A stretch of DNA of 64,000 bases from positions 324,155,283 to 324,219,282 of the forward strand of contig OZ010791.1 in the NCBI GenBank assembly GCA_963932465.1, given 5' to 3'. The stretch comes from Maratus speciosus. Its lineage: Eukaryota; Arthropoda; Arachnida; Araneae; Salticidae. The notes below the pieces were generated by a model, which was given only the letters and a program-made list of their open reading frames with translations, did no database searches and was not told the origin of the DNA. Shown piece by piece: positions 34,793 through 45,163 of the stretch. Positions within the stretch are counted from its first letter, which is position 1; every line of letters begins with the position of its first letter. The position numbers and the translations under genes were made by a program.

Positions 34793-35007
34793 GTTACTTC
34801 TTAGATATCCCGTCGACCAATTTCGCGAAATTATATAAATCGCCAAATCAATAGTAAAACATTAATAAAAATACAAATAAAACGTCGAATTAATGGTTTT
34901 ATTGGCCATTATTGGTATTTAATTAATTAATTAATGGCAACCATTATTGGCAATTAATCTTACAATTTGCGACAGTAATTTGGTCGACGGGATAACTAAG
35001 AAGTACC
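34793..35007. mobile_element. 215-bp family-B palindromic element, copy 2
   Basis: The ends GTTACTTCTTAGATATCCCG and, inverted, GGTACTTCTTAGTTATCCCG are flanked by an exact 8-bp duplication AAGATAAC (34785-34792, 35008-35015). The body matches the copy at 16123, including taaaacattaataaaaatac. Confidence 0.9.
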
Positions 35008-35579
35008 AAGATAACTAAGTAAACATTTTAGAAAACGCATAAAAAAAATTAAAAATTGATTTCAGCAGTTAGCGCCCATAGCCAATAGTACCGTTATTAC
35101 ATGCCACTTTTTAGCTAAAATTTAATTTAAACTACTCTTAAAACTACTGAAATCACATTTCCAGATATTATCATACATAGGCGGTTATGTATCCAATTCT
35201 TTGCGTGACCATGTATATCATTTTATCTATATTCTACAAACATTTCTTAGGAAACTAAATGCAGTTCAGCGTAAAAATGCATTACTCCTTTAAAAACCAC
35301 CTTTAGGCAATTTACTCTCATACTCAGTAACCTTTACGAATTCTTTTGTGTAGCCCTGCATATGAACTGTAGCATTTATACACAGAGTATAGTATGCATA
35401 AATGTAGTGAAACATAAAAGCGCATATCATAATTAAAAATGCATTTCTAGCAATCATTGCTTATGTACAATACTTCGGAGAAAAGTTTCTTGGCGAGAAA
35501 AAAGTTTGCCAACGTATTTTCTGGCAACCTATTTACTGCTTCATACTCACAAGCAATTTTTTCCATATGTATACAATTT

Positions 35580-35786
35580 GGCACAGATGTCATATATGCC
35601 GCATATTGGCGGAATTTTTTTCCGACGCCAATTTGGCGAAAACATCAACAGCATAAACAACATTCGAGTTACAATTACAAGCAAAATAACGACACTTTGG
35701 CGCCAGTTAAGTAACCGGTGCGTATATGACTTCGGCGTCAAAAAAAAAAAAATCGCGCCAATATGGGCGTATATGACATCCGTGCC
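35580..35786. mobile_element. 207-bp family-A element, copy 2, nested
   Basis: The ends GGCACAGATGTCATATATGC and, inverted, GGCACGGATGTCATATACGC are flanked by tacaattt and gacaattt, which agree at 7 of 8 bases. The palindrome carries cgacgccaatttggcgaaaa and actttggcgccagttaagta. Confidence 0.85.
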
Positions 35787-35845
35787 GACAATTTAATATA
35801 AAAAAAGCTATTTACCCATTTTTATAAAGAAACAGAAGTAATTTT

Positions 35846-36160
35846 TGACAGATGTCATATACGCATGGGGTTTGGCGTGATTTTTCTACGACGGCAATTT
35901 GGCAGAAATCTCGCTTTCGAATACCAGTTACTTATATATTTTTCAATTATTTGCTATCATTTTGAAAAGGAAATAACTATAAATAAAAGTTTGAATAATA
36001 ACTATAGAACAAAGCAGTTTATATAATTAAAAAACAGAAAATAAAAGTAAATAAACAATTTATTAATAAATAAAACACAATAGCCGGGTTACCATAGCAG
36101 GCAAAATAACACCATTTTGGCGCCAGTTAGGTATCCCGGTTCATATCTGAAATCTGTGCC
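35846..36160. mobile_element. ~315-bp family-A long variant, nested
   Basis: It starts near GACAGATGTCATATACGC and ends gaaatctgtgcc, with gtaatttt and gtaatttg at the flanks (7 of 8). The interior is longer and AT-rich. On the opposite strand it matches the split copy at 12868-16076, so the long variant is a true subfamily. Confidence 0.75.
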
Positions 36161-36406
36161 GTAATTTGTATATAAAAAAAATTATATATATTTATAAACG
36201 ATTTTTTTATGCATATAAGTGCATATATAAACAAAGATAAAAGTTCATTAGATTTGTTTTCATAGCTGTTTACATATTTTCGCAACATATCTCACTTTCT
36301 GATGCCCGAATCGCGCCAAGCTTTTTTTAAAAATGCGCTATAAAGGAAAAGTACTTAAACAAATAATTAACAGATATAACAAATTATACAAACTAAAACT
36401 TTTTAT

Positions 36407-36612
36407 GGAACAGATGTCATATTCGCCCCATATTGGCGCGATTTTTTTCGGTTGCCAATTTGGCGAAAACATCAACAGCATAAACAACATAATCCGGGTT
36501 ACCACATCAAGCAAAATAACGACACTTTGCGAGAGTTAAGTACCTGTTGCCTATATGATATTGGCGACAGAAAAAAATCGCGCCAATATGGGGCGAATAT
36601 GACATCTGTACC
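36407..36612. mobile_element. 206-bp family-A element, copy 4
   Basis: The ends GGAACAGATGTCATATTCGC and, inverted, GGTACAGATGTCATATTCGC are flanked by an exact 8-bp duplication CTTTTTAT (36399-36406, 36613-36620). The palindromic body is as in the other copies. Confidence 0.9.
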
Positions 36613-37834
36613 CTTTTTATTTCGAGATCAAAGCATTGTTTTTAATTTCGATTAAAAATACATATATCCTTGGATAACTTCAATTGAAATTAGTTTCACA
36701 GCTTAATATCTCATTCCATAAACCTAAATAAACACAAGTGATTCATTCATCGTGAAACGTCAAAAATATTAAATCATTGAGGTAATCATTCACAAAGTAA
36801 GTTCTCCAACAATCAATGGGCAATACTCTAATGACGTCATAGTAGGTAAAATTTGGCGGTATCGTTTGTTTATGGTTTGTAATCACAAAGATTTAATTTT
36901 GCAATGTCTCTTAGTTACATTATTTTATTGTCATATTTATGAGCTCAGAACAAAAGCCTATTTTTTCATTATTTAGTTATTAAAGACGGAAAAAAATCAT
37001 AAATGCATGATTTGAAAATTTTAAATAATTTTCTTTCTTAATACTAAAAAATAACATCGGGAAGTAACAGCGGGTTTAAGTTAAATAAGTTTAACTGTTT
37101 AATTCTGTTGTAATATTCAAAATAACTGTATTTATTAGATTTCAGTACTCATCATCATGCCCGATTAAACTTTGAAGTTAGAGGAATTACAATGTCATTT
37201 CAGGACTTTTCTTTTGGAGAAGCTTATCTAAATTCCATATATACATGGAAAATCTTCAGTGTTAGAAATATTATTCCTAGGGCTGACATAACACGAGAAC
37301 GGATTGCAATTTTACACAAGTTTTTGAAAGCTACTTTATATCAGAAATTTTACTAAAAACTGGTTATTTTTTTGTTATAGCGGCCCACACTATTGGGATT
37401 ATGACAAGTTGCAGCCAATTTCGCCAACGTCGTAACCAAGATCGTGAAGCACACACATATAATACTATATAATACCATTTCATGAAATCGTATACGATAA
37501 TTTAATAGTTTTTAACCTTACTTCAAGTGTGTTATTTATTTATTTTTAAGGCTCAACAATCTAAATTGTCCAATATATGAATTAAAAAAAATGTAAACAA
37601 AGATAGAAGAGACATGACCGCAAAAAGCCTCAAATCTGCATAATACTTGGAAACAAACTGTGCAGATTAGTGGTCTTCTACTGTACACAGTTTTTCATAA
37701 ATGTGTTTCGTTCTTAAAGTGTGTTATTTTCATCTATCACTGCGGAACAAGCGAAAAAACTCATATTCTTGCACATGAGTTGTATATATCTTTATATCTA
37801 AATTTCCGTCATTTTTGACGGGCTACCTTTCTAG

Positions 37835-38130
37835 TATTAATATAATATTGATATAATACAAAATATGACATATTAATATTGTAATGACTTAAATACAAAT
37901 TAATAAATTAAAATTTATTTTTTCGTTAGCTGAAGGCAGGTAATAATCGCAAATTATCCTTTATAGTTACAGATCCAAAGAAGTCTGCATTGCATCACAA
38001 AAGAAATTAGATAGTTAAAAAAAATCAGATGGAAGCTCTGTTTTGAGTTTTTTTGCGATAATATCGAAGTAGTTGGAGAAGTGATTATTAAAAAAAAAAC
38101 AGATTTTTCTCAATACTTGTCTAATTGCTG
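37835..38130 (+). repeat. dispersed direct repeat, copy 2, with short leader
   Basis: From 37970, cagatccaaagaagtctg to cttgtctaattgct is the second copy of the 31401-31564 repeat. The first 135 bp (37835-37969) is unassigned AT-rich sequence. Confidence 0.85.
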
Positions 38131-38425
38131 TGTATGACAGTTCCTAAAAACAGTATGGTTAATTGAGCGCCAAACCACGCCAGGCTCGCCAAAGTACGTC
38201 ACCGGGCTGTGAAACCGCCACAAAAAATTCCAATCTACTAATTCAAGAAAAGGATAAAATATAAGTGAAACTTAGGCAATTATAAGTAAAAAATAAAGAA
38301 TGTAATATATAATAAGAAAAACTTGGACTTACGCTGTCAAAATTTAATAATTAAAAATCTTACGATACTCATCAGAGTACATGTAAATAAAAACTATATT
38401 AAAAACACATTACAAATTATTCCCA
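38131..38425. other. non-coding interval
   Basis: Includes gagcgccaaaccacgccagg near 38174, reminiscent of the GGCG-rich palindromic elements but without a partner arm. Confidence 0.4.
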
Positions 38426-38462
38426 ACCTTTCGTGCTCTTTCTAACGAGCCATCATCAGGGG
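38426..38462 (-). ncRNA. hammerhead-like motif 3' of a Penelope-like element
   Basis: On the minus strand CTGATGATGGCTC, a short loop and GAGCACGAAAGG resemble a hammerhead core: CTGATGA, then a stem II of GCTC/GAGC, then CGAAA. Penelope-like elements are known to carry hammerhead motifs. The UG and A bases between core and stem II depart from the canonical form, so activity is doubtful. Confidence 0.3.
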
Positions 38463-38639
38463 AGAGAGTCCTTGACCTTCTCGAAACGAAGTTTCAAACA
38501 GCACAGTCACTTTCACGACATCACAACTGAAAACGTTTAGGTAAATAATCATTAAAACAACCAAAATCAGTACTGCACTGGATATGGCACCATCTGTTGG
38601 TAGGCTAACACACTACAATAAGATACTAGGAAAAACCGA

Positions 38640-39241
38640 AATAAACATTACGAATGTACTTCTTTTAAAATATTCAACCAAACATTAGAAATCTGAAAGG
38701 AAATATTGTCATTGCATATTCCGTTTTTTCTCAAACTTATTTCTATGGATTCAAGGGCTTTAAGTGGGTTGGAATATTTAGAGATAATTTTTACATTGTC
38801 AAACTGAACTGTCTTGACACTGCCTTTAAATGCTTATCTAGATAAAGCTGTAGATTGTCTATTGAATTTTAAATCTCTTTTATGTTCTTTAATTCTTTCA
38901 AACAGACATCGTTTTGTCATTCCAATATATGAAGTTAATAGACCAGTATTGAGTTGAATAGGGATTTCATAAACACCAGGATGGAATAAAATTGGTAGAG
39001 GATCTTGCTTTCTGGTAATAGCTGCAAACAGATTTTTTGAGGGGGAGGCAACAAGAAGAATTCTGAATCTATTGAAAATTCTCTTTAATCTTTCAAACAA
39101 TGCTGGAATATAAGAAATTTTTCTATAAGTAGGACGAGTTAACTGAGCGCTTTGGGGATAACTTTTGAACTTCTCGATTAATTTATGAATAACCTGTGGG
39201 TTATATCCATTGGAATAGATCATGGATTTTTCATGGATCAA
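38640..39241 (-). pseudogene. Penelope-like retroelement, C-terminal GIY-YIG endonuclease region
   Basis: Minus-strand reading shows a basic linker (ERLKRIFNRFRILLVASPSK). The GIY-YIG-type core follows: GVYEIPI near 38965, then YIGMTKRCLFERIKEHKRDL near 38900. After a break near 38840, AFKGSVKTVQFDNVKIISK and NPLKALESIEISLRKNG continue in another frame. This order matches the end of Penelope-like retroelement proteins, where the endonuclease nicks target DNA. The reverse transcriptase lies upstream in a full element and is absent here (5' truncation). At least one stop or shift makes it inactive. Confidence 0.8.
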
Positions 39242-39422
39242 AATTTGAAGAAAGCATTAAGTAGTAAACGTTATTAGTAATCGATTCATAGAAATCGCAT
39301 TTTTGCATGATAATTTGTGGAAGAGATAGAAGGGGATATTTTTTTTTGGAAATTCTACATTTGTTTATCTCTATCACTTCATACATAGTTAATTATTTCT
39401 ATTTGAAAATTCCTATGTATGC

Positions 39423-40035
39423 AGGGTGTATCTGAATAGAGGTAAAACTTTACAGTGTGATAAAACGCAGCTATACGAGCAAATTTCGTCATAGAAAGTA
39501 TGGTCGGAACGCAAGCGGTGAGAAGTTAAAAGGTAGATACCCACAGTCGCAGTTATAGAAATAACACAGGAATGAGAGGAGATACTTCCGAAAATATTTT
39601 ATTAAGAGGAATGTAAACAACGTGCATGCGCATAGAAATTGCTGAAAAGATCTTCTTCCATCTGTAATACACGCTTCACACCTGCGGGATAGGTACTGGT
39701 GCACATTTGCGAAGATACCACGCATTTCCCGAATATCGCCGGCAACAGCGGCAATCCTGGCGACTAGATCCATATCGGTTTCAGTGGGGCACTCGTAGAT
39801 TAGTCTTTCCATATGGCTTCGCAGAACAAAGTCTTAACACGATAGATCCGGCGATTTTGGAGGCCAAGCTATGGGGCCATCTCGAACAATCAAATGCCCT
39901 GAGACAGTGGAAAACTACCTTTTAACTTCTCACCGTTTTTGTTCCGAGCATACATTCCATGACAAAATTTGCTCCTATAGCTACGTTCTATCACCCCGTA
40001 AAGTTTTGCCCACTTTTGTAGATACACCCTGTATA
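39423..40035. mobile_element. ~610-bp mariner-like element with ~120-bp inverted termini
   Basis: GCAGGGTGTATCTGAATAG (left) and, inverted, ACAGGGTGTATCTACAAAAG (right) start arms of about 120 bp. Both arms carry aaaactttac, gagcaaattt and ggtgagaagttaaaaggtag. A minus-strand transposase tail lies between them. The element is far shorter than an autonomous mariner-like copy, so the centre is deleted. Confidence 0.8.
39630..39880 (-). pseudogene. C-terminal remnant of a mariner-like transposase
   Basis: Minus-strand reading gives AWPPKSPDLSC, a stop, DFVLRSHMERLIYECPTETD, and then MDLVARIAAVAGDIREMRGIF. It ends near RRCEACITDGRRSFQQFL. This is the end of the catalytic domain (SPDL..CDFFLWG in intact relatives) and the C-terminus. 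The upstream two-thirds of the gene is missing. Confidence 0.75.
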
Positions 40036-40624
40036 TGTTATAAAATCGATAAGATGTTCTATACCTTTTTGTTAATTAATATATTTTTCACCTTAGATGC
40101 TAAATAAATTTCTGTATCTGCCCCAAGTAACACTTCAAATCGTTTAATCCCATAAAGAGATATCAAGTGAAGACATATTTTCGATATTGTCAGCACTTCT
40201 CAAAAGTTTACTTCAAATCCCAATTAAACTCAGAAGTAAATCGCAACACATGATCCAATTATCAAATATTTATAAATTTTTAAGTCTAGGAGACCATGAA
40301 CACTTAACATATATTAAAGTGAAAGTCAATTATCCAAGATTACTCTCTAGCATCTGATATAAAACCGTCTGAAATATAAATTGTAACAAATAGCCTAAGT
40401 GATTCTTTTCTCGTAAAAACTGTAAGATACCAGGCACTCTGCGATTAGCAGTCCTTGTAAGGAGACACGGGATTAGGATTTCTGTGAAATGATCCCGCCA
40501 AGATATCGCACTGGATTGCTCGGATTCCTGTCTAATATGTTCCTCTACGCCCAATAAAGAAGAATACGCACGAACTGTGTATTTGTAAGTAAGAATGACA
40601 ACCTCCACGATTCCAAAACCTACT
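40036..40624. other. non-coding spacer
   Basis: Sequence between two mariner-like remnants; no motif recognised. Confidence 0.4.
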
Positions 40625-41225
40625 TTATAAGATATTCCAGGTTTCCCAGGATTATTGGGACAAACATTAAGGGGAGGTAGAGGACATCACAAGAATTCAG
40701 ATTTGCATAGCAACCCATGGTCGGAAGCGCTTTCCTAGCACAGTAGTGCTGACACAAAACGCAAGAAAGAACGGACACGAACATGAGAGAAAACATGTTT
40801 ATTATTCTTAGTGCTGCAAAAATGCTGAGACAATGCTGGAAAGTATTGAGAAACTTATTGCACACATCGTGGCACCTGATGGAGAAGTCCGAGATACTCT
40901 TGGTATTTTCCAGAACATTAGATCTTCCATGCGCAGGAGATGAATTTCCATGCATCACGGCCCGGTGTCGTAATTTTGAATACCTATTTTGATGAAGACC
41001 GTTGTCTCTTTAATGTTTCTTTTCTTAGTTTTTTGCTGTACTAAGGATAATAAACATGCTTTCTCCTCTTATTCGTGTCCTATCTTTCTTGTGTTTTGTG
41101 TCGTCATGACCGCGCTAGGAAAGCGTTTCCGACCATGGGTTTCTATGAAAATCTTAATCCTTGTGATGTCCTCTAACCCCCCCCCCCCCCTTAAAGTTTG
41201 TAACAAAAATCTTGGAACACCCTGT
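40625..41225. mobile_element. ~600-bp mariner-like element, second copy type
   Basis: The inverted arms (about 40625-40820 and 41030-41225) share acaaac.ttaagggg, tagaggacatcacaa, aacccatggtcgga and catgtttattat. The right end ACAGGGTGTTCCAAGATTTT is typical of this group. The right arm has a 14-C run (41177-41190) where the left has aaggggagg. A plus-strand remnant at 40843-40950 reads IEKLIAHIVAPDGEVRDT then LGIFQNIRSSMRRR, the same C-terminal region as in the neighbour at 39.6 kb. Confidence 0.75.
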
Positions 41226-41831
41226 ATATATATGTGGAGATTTCGCAAGCAACACCTGCATTAGACTGTGTCTCCCCGTATTTTCCGCTTCGAGATTAAA
41301 AAGGAAACGAGCCTTAACGAAGCTGTGTGAAGTGGAAATGCAGAAGAGGTAAAGAGAACGAAATGAGTTCGACGACGGAAGGTTTTGTTAAAAAAGAACA
41401 GAACATATTTCGGAGAAATAAGATTGAATATTTACACGACGTAAGAAAATCTCAGAAATATATTCAACGACGTCCTGAATTATAGACTTTAAGCTAATTA
41501 AAGAACGAGAAGAGTGTTTATATCTGTATTTTTTGTGCGTGTATTCGTCTCAATAAATGTCAGTGTTCGTCCTAAAAGTGAGTTGTGAGTTATGTATGGA
41601 GTCTCGCCCCCATAAATATTGTCTAATACGAGTACGGCTAAAACGTGAACATGGTTAAAACGAGCAAGGAGGTCATTCAAAAAGGTTAATTAATTTAATT
41701 GTATTAAGATTTTCATGGTGCTTTCTGAGTTTCAAATGCAGGATAACGGCTACTACGAGCAAAATATGTGTTTATCTCAATATGATTTTCAGCGAAATGT
41801 AAGTTAGAATTAGTATCTTCCCTTCCTTATA
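41226..41831. other. non-coding spacer
   Basis: No gene or repeat boundary recognised. Confidence 0.4.
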
Positions 41832-43349
41832 CACTGCTCAAAAAAATTAGGGGAGCAAGCAAAAAAGTGAAGAGAACAGTGCAAGACAGCCATGTATGGG
41901 CATAATATAGGTAGTACACGTATATCAATGCACAATACAGAAAACAAAATACGCAAAAAAATTGTAAGGGAGCTGTTATTCTTTGAAAAGATCAAAAGAA
42001 CATGAAAAGATGGTTTAAGGCAACAATTTGTTTTCATGTAATGGATAAAATAAGTATTGTTTAGAAAGGATGCAAGATTTTTAATATGACGTGTGGTCTC
42101 CTCGAACAGCTAAGACTGCTGCACATCTGTTTTCCATGGATGCGATGAGGTTATCGATAAGACTTTGGGGGATACTGTTCCACTGACTTTGGGGAATACT
42201 GTTTCACTGCTACAATCTCCAAGCCCCGGACAGTAAAAGAAGGCCTCAGTCTCGCAGCAATGCGTCGTCTGAGTATTTCCCAAACATGAACGATCGGATT
42301 TAGGTCAGGACAGCATGCTGGTCATTCCATACGTTGTATTGTTTTAGCTTCAAGCATGTTTTCCACAAGACGAACTAAATGAAGTCTGGCATTATCATGC
42401 ATGGAAAAAAAAGAAATTACTAATTTCTGCAACATAAAATACGACATGAGGTCTCAGTATCTCGTCTATATAACTTCGGATCGTCAAAGTGCCATTCCGA
42501 ATGATATGCAGGCCCGTACGTCCACCTATGCTAATTCCAGCCAATAGCATCAACCCACCTCGTCTGTAATGTGATCTTTCACGAACGAATGTGGGATTAT
42601 TTTGAGTGCCTCTTTCTCTCCATGCCAAAACACATCAGATGTCACATCCAGACTGAATCGGGACTCGTCTGTAAACAGAATTTGACTCTAACAGCGTTGC
42701 CTCTAAACTCGATGTTCAGTTTCCCAACTTCTTTGTGCCGCACAGTGGCTTGAGGTCAACGGAATACATACCATTGGCTTACGTGCATTGAGACCACCCT
42801 GATGAAGCCTATTTCGGACTGTTTGGCTGGACAACCTTGTCCGTCTCGACGAGCTGTTAACAGGATATATCAGTCATCAGTTTCTGTGTTAGCCCATTTT
42901 CGACCTTGCACTTATCGATGACTACCATTCCATGTGTCTTGGAATCGATTTCACAGCCTTTCATGGACACTTCTTTCGACTCCTACAGCGTCCATTACAC
43001 TTCGTTGTGTTTCCCCAAATTCAACTGTCCCGATAACACACCAAGTTATGGATTTCGGTAAATCATGTTGTTGTGACATTTTTAAGCCACCCTTTCTCAA
43101 AACACAAGCTGAGCAATTGAATTTTACAACTGAATCAGTGAAACAGACGTTTCTGCAAAATCCCGATTTCTGCACTTATCTCCTTTTTCTAGTTTTTGAC
43201 GTCATAACATTAATATACATGTGAAGTTTTCTTTATCTGTTTTCTACAACACTTTAAATTATGGATGTTCTATTTTACGTTACTTATCGGTGTAAATATG
43301 TGCGTAATTTCGTCAAAACCATGTGCTAAAATAATTGTTTTGAGCAGTG
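41832..43349 (-). mobile_element. full-length but dead Tc1-like element (1518 bp)
   Basis: The ends CACTGCTCAAAAAAATTA and, inverted, CACTGCTCAAAACAATTA are flanked by TA on both sides (41830-41831, 43350-43351). Length and single minus-strand gene fit Tc1-type transposons. Confidence 0.95.
42100..43070 (-). pseudogene. Tc1-like transposase, inactivated
   Basis: The N-terminal HTH region begins MSQQHDLPKSITWCVIGTVE (about 43075). The middle reads FVRERSHYRRGGLMLLAGIS then IGGRTGLHIIRNGTLTIRSY and IDEILRPHVV. The second catalytic D is in MHDNARLHLVRLVEN (near 42390). The third acidic position lies 34 residues on in PDLNPIVHVWE, where the expected E of PIEHVW is V. A stop replaces W in RMEWP, and frames shift between segments. 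The DNA-binding and DDE fold can be traced, but catalysis is lost. Confidence 0.9.
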
Positions 43350-43351
43350 TA

Positions 43352-45163
43352 GATAATCTTATTCTTGTTTAGCATTGTTGACTCTAGATAATGGAATTTC
43401 TACGTTATAACTGTCTGCGAACCTATAGTAATTTATCAGTTTCTTCAGACAGAATTTCAACATTTCAGGCTCCTGAGCCCAAGGAGATATAAAGGAATGT
43501 CCGGAGATCTATTAGTATGAAAAAAATAAGGAAAGAGATAAAGACGTTTTAAATAACGCTTCTATGTAAGATTTACAATTCACGAATAGAAAGTAAAAAG
43601 CACAGAAGAAAAACTTTATTTGTTTACTTATTTTAAATATCAGCAAAGTTTCTTGAAAAAAAAAGAGAAGCGATCAGTTTCTTTACTGTACGTCGTTCAT
43701 GTAATACTTTGGAATCTCTAGTTCATGAGAGATTTTATCTTGTACTGTGATTTTGATTAAAGAAAATGGCACTAGCAATGGTAAGTGTATTTTATGTTAA
43801 CTTTATGTTATTATGAAATGAATTATATGTTAACTTTGTGATATAAGGTGTCCTGGTGTAATAACGCTAGGGTGGGTAATAAAGCCAAGTACTCATATTA
43901 CGCGTAATTATGAAGGAATCCGGGAGATGGCATCTACAGGTTCAGGCGCAGAAGGGCTCCGAGTCATCTGAAATACAAAAAACCGCTAAATGTCAATTTG
44001 TTCCATTTGTAGACCTTATTGCTGGAAGAAGAACTAAAGAGTCAACGCCCGATGTAAAATTTGCGAGTTAAGTTCTGTGATCTGAATTTTATATATTTAT
44101 TAGGAAATACTTTTTTATTACACAAATTTGTAGTGTATTTGATGTACTTTCAAAAATGTTGTGGAAAATTTTAGATGTGTTCGCAATGAAGTTTGTGGTT
44201 TAAAATATACTGCGCAATAATTACACCGGGGTAATAACGCCCGCCATCCACTGGCGGAATTACTCCGGTTGATTCTTTTCAGTGCTGGAATTACATTCGA
44301 AGAAGGATTTTTTTTTTCATTATTGAGAGCATTATTTGCATTGTTGAAAGCCAAAAAGGATAAAGAGAAATTCGTATGTCCTAAATGCTGCTAATTTTTT
44401 TTATGTCAGAAGAATAAAATATAAAATGATTATTACTGCATCCTGATATCGCAATTACTGGTAATAGAAATTTGTCAATTTCTAGGGCTGCAGAGTTTAT
44501 TTTTAGAATTGGATAGGTTGCATGGCATTATTCCAACTTATTTTATAGTTTTGTTTGCATGGCGTACGCCAAATAGCATTGGTCAAGAAATCATGCCACT
44601 TCATTTTATGAATACATACCTGATAAAATATTCTTTCTTGTATAAAAAGACAATAAGTTGCTGTATCAAATCCTATATTTGTTTGAAAAAAAAAAATCTA
44701 AAATTGAGCCGTGAAAATTAGTAGAAACTTAACGTAGCGTTATTTTTTCTTGGACACATTAATTTTAACGTTGAGATAGTTAGAGCATTTAACAGTAGAA
44801 AATAGTTTAATTATTTGTATGCTTTTAAGTTTTTTAGTATTTTCGCAGTTATTATGAGTACCGGTTAAAATCAAAGGAGTCATATTAACCGAGTTCAAAT
44901 ATGTATATATTATTATTATATCATCATCAATACATATATACATATAAACGCTAATTTATCGAATAAACGAAATTAAATTATAAAACTAAGAGGAATTAAT
45001 GACATGCATTAGATGTTGAATATAATATGCATGACTTTTGTCCATATATTCTACATCTATTCATCTTTCTCACTTCATTCATGTTTATTAATATTTAGTT
45101 GAAAAATTATATATGCACACCCACACATATACAATGTATATTATACATATGTGTGTGAATGTA
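43352..45163. other. non-coding stretch with GTAATAACGC motifs
   Basis: ggtgtaataacgctaggg (about 43853), ccggggtaataacgccc (about 44226) and ggaattactccgg recur, resembling subterminal motifs of pogo-like elements, but inverted termini were not found. A (TA/CA) stretch lies at 45106-45160. Confidence 0.4.

Larger units (their letters stand above)
35470..36356. mobile_element. family-C element, copy 2, with two family-A insertions
   Basis: Left-side cttggcgagaaaaaagtttg and tattttctggcaacctattt match 33650-33700. Right-side ttttcatagctgttta, atctcactttctgatgcccg and the end GGAAAAGTAC match copy 1. Two family-A elements (35580-35786 and 35846-36160) interrupt it. The left terminus is decayed, so its start is approximate. 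Confidence 0.65.
33264..37834 (+). mobile_element. Helitron-like interval, 4.6 kb, hosting nested elements
   Basis: It starts TCTATTTATATAAAATCC after an A (33263). It ends in CTAG (37831-37834) followed by T, with a perfect 6-bp hairpin CCGTCA/TGACGG at 37806-37821, about 10 bp before the end. This A-TC...CTRR-T structure with a 3' hairpin is the Helitron signature. No Rep/helicase sequence is present, so the element would be non-autonomous. About 2.9 kb of the interior is palindromic miniature elements. It is uncertain that both ends belong to one element. Confidence 0.45.

Noticed and set aside
35457..35796. Overlapping plus-strand frames in the miniature-element cluster
   Set aside because: They translate palindromic repeat sequence and differ between copies in frame and length.
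43850..44300. A complete pogo-like element defined by GTAATAACGC motifs
   Set aside because: Motifs are in direct orientation and no inverted ends or TA duplication could be found.
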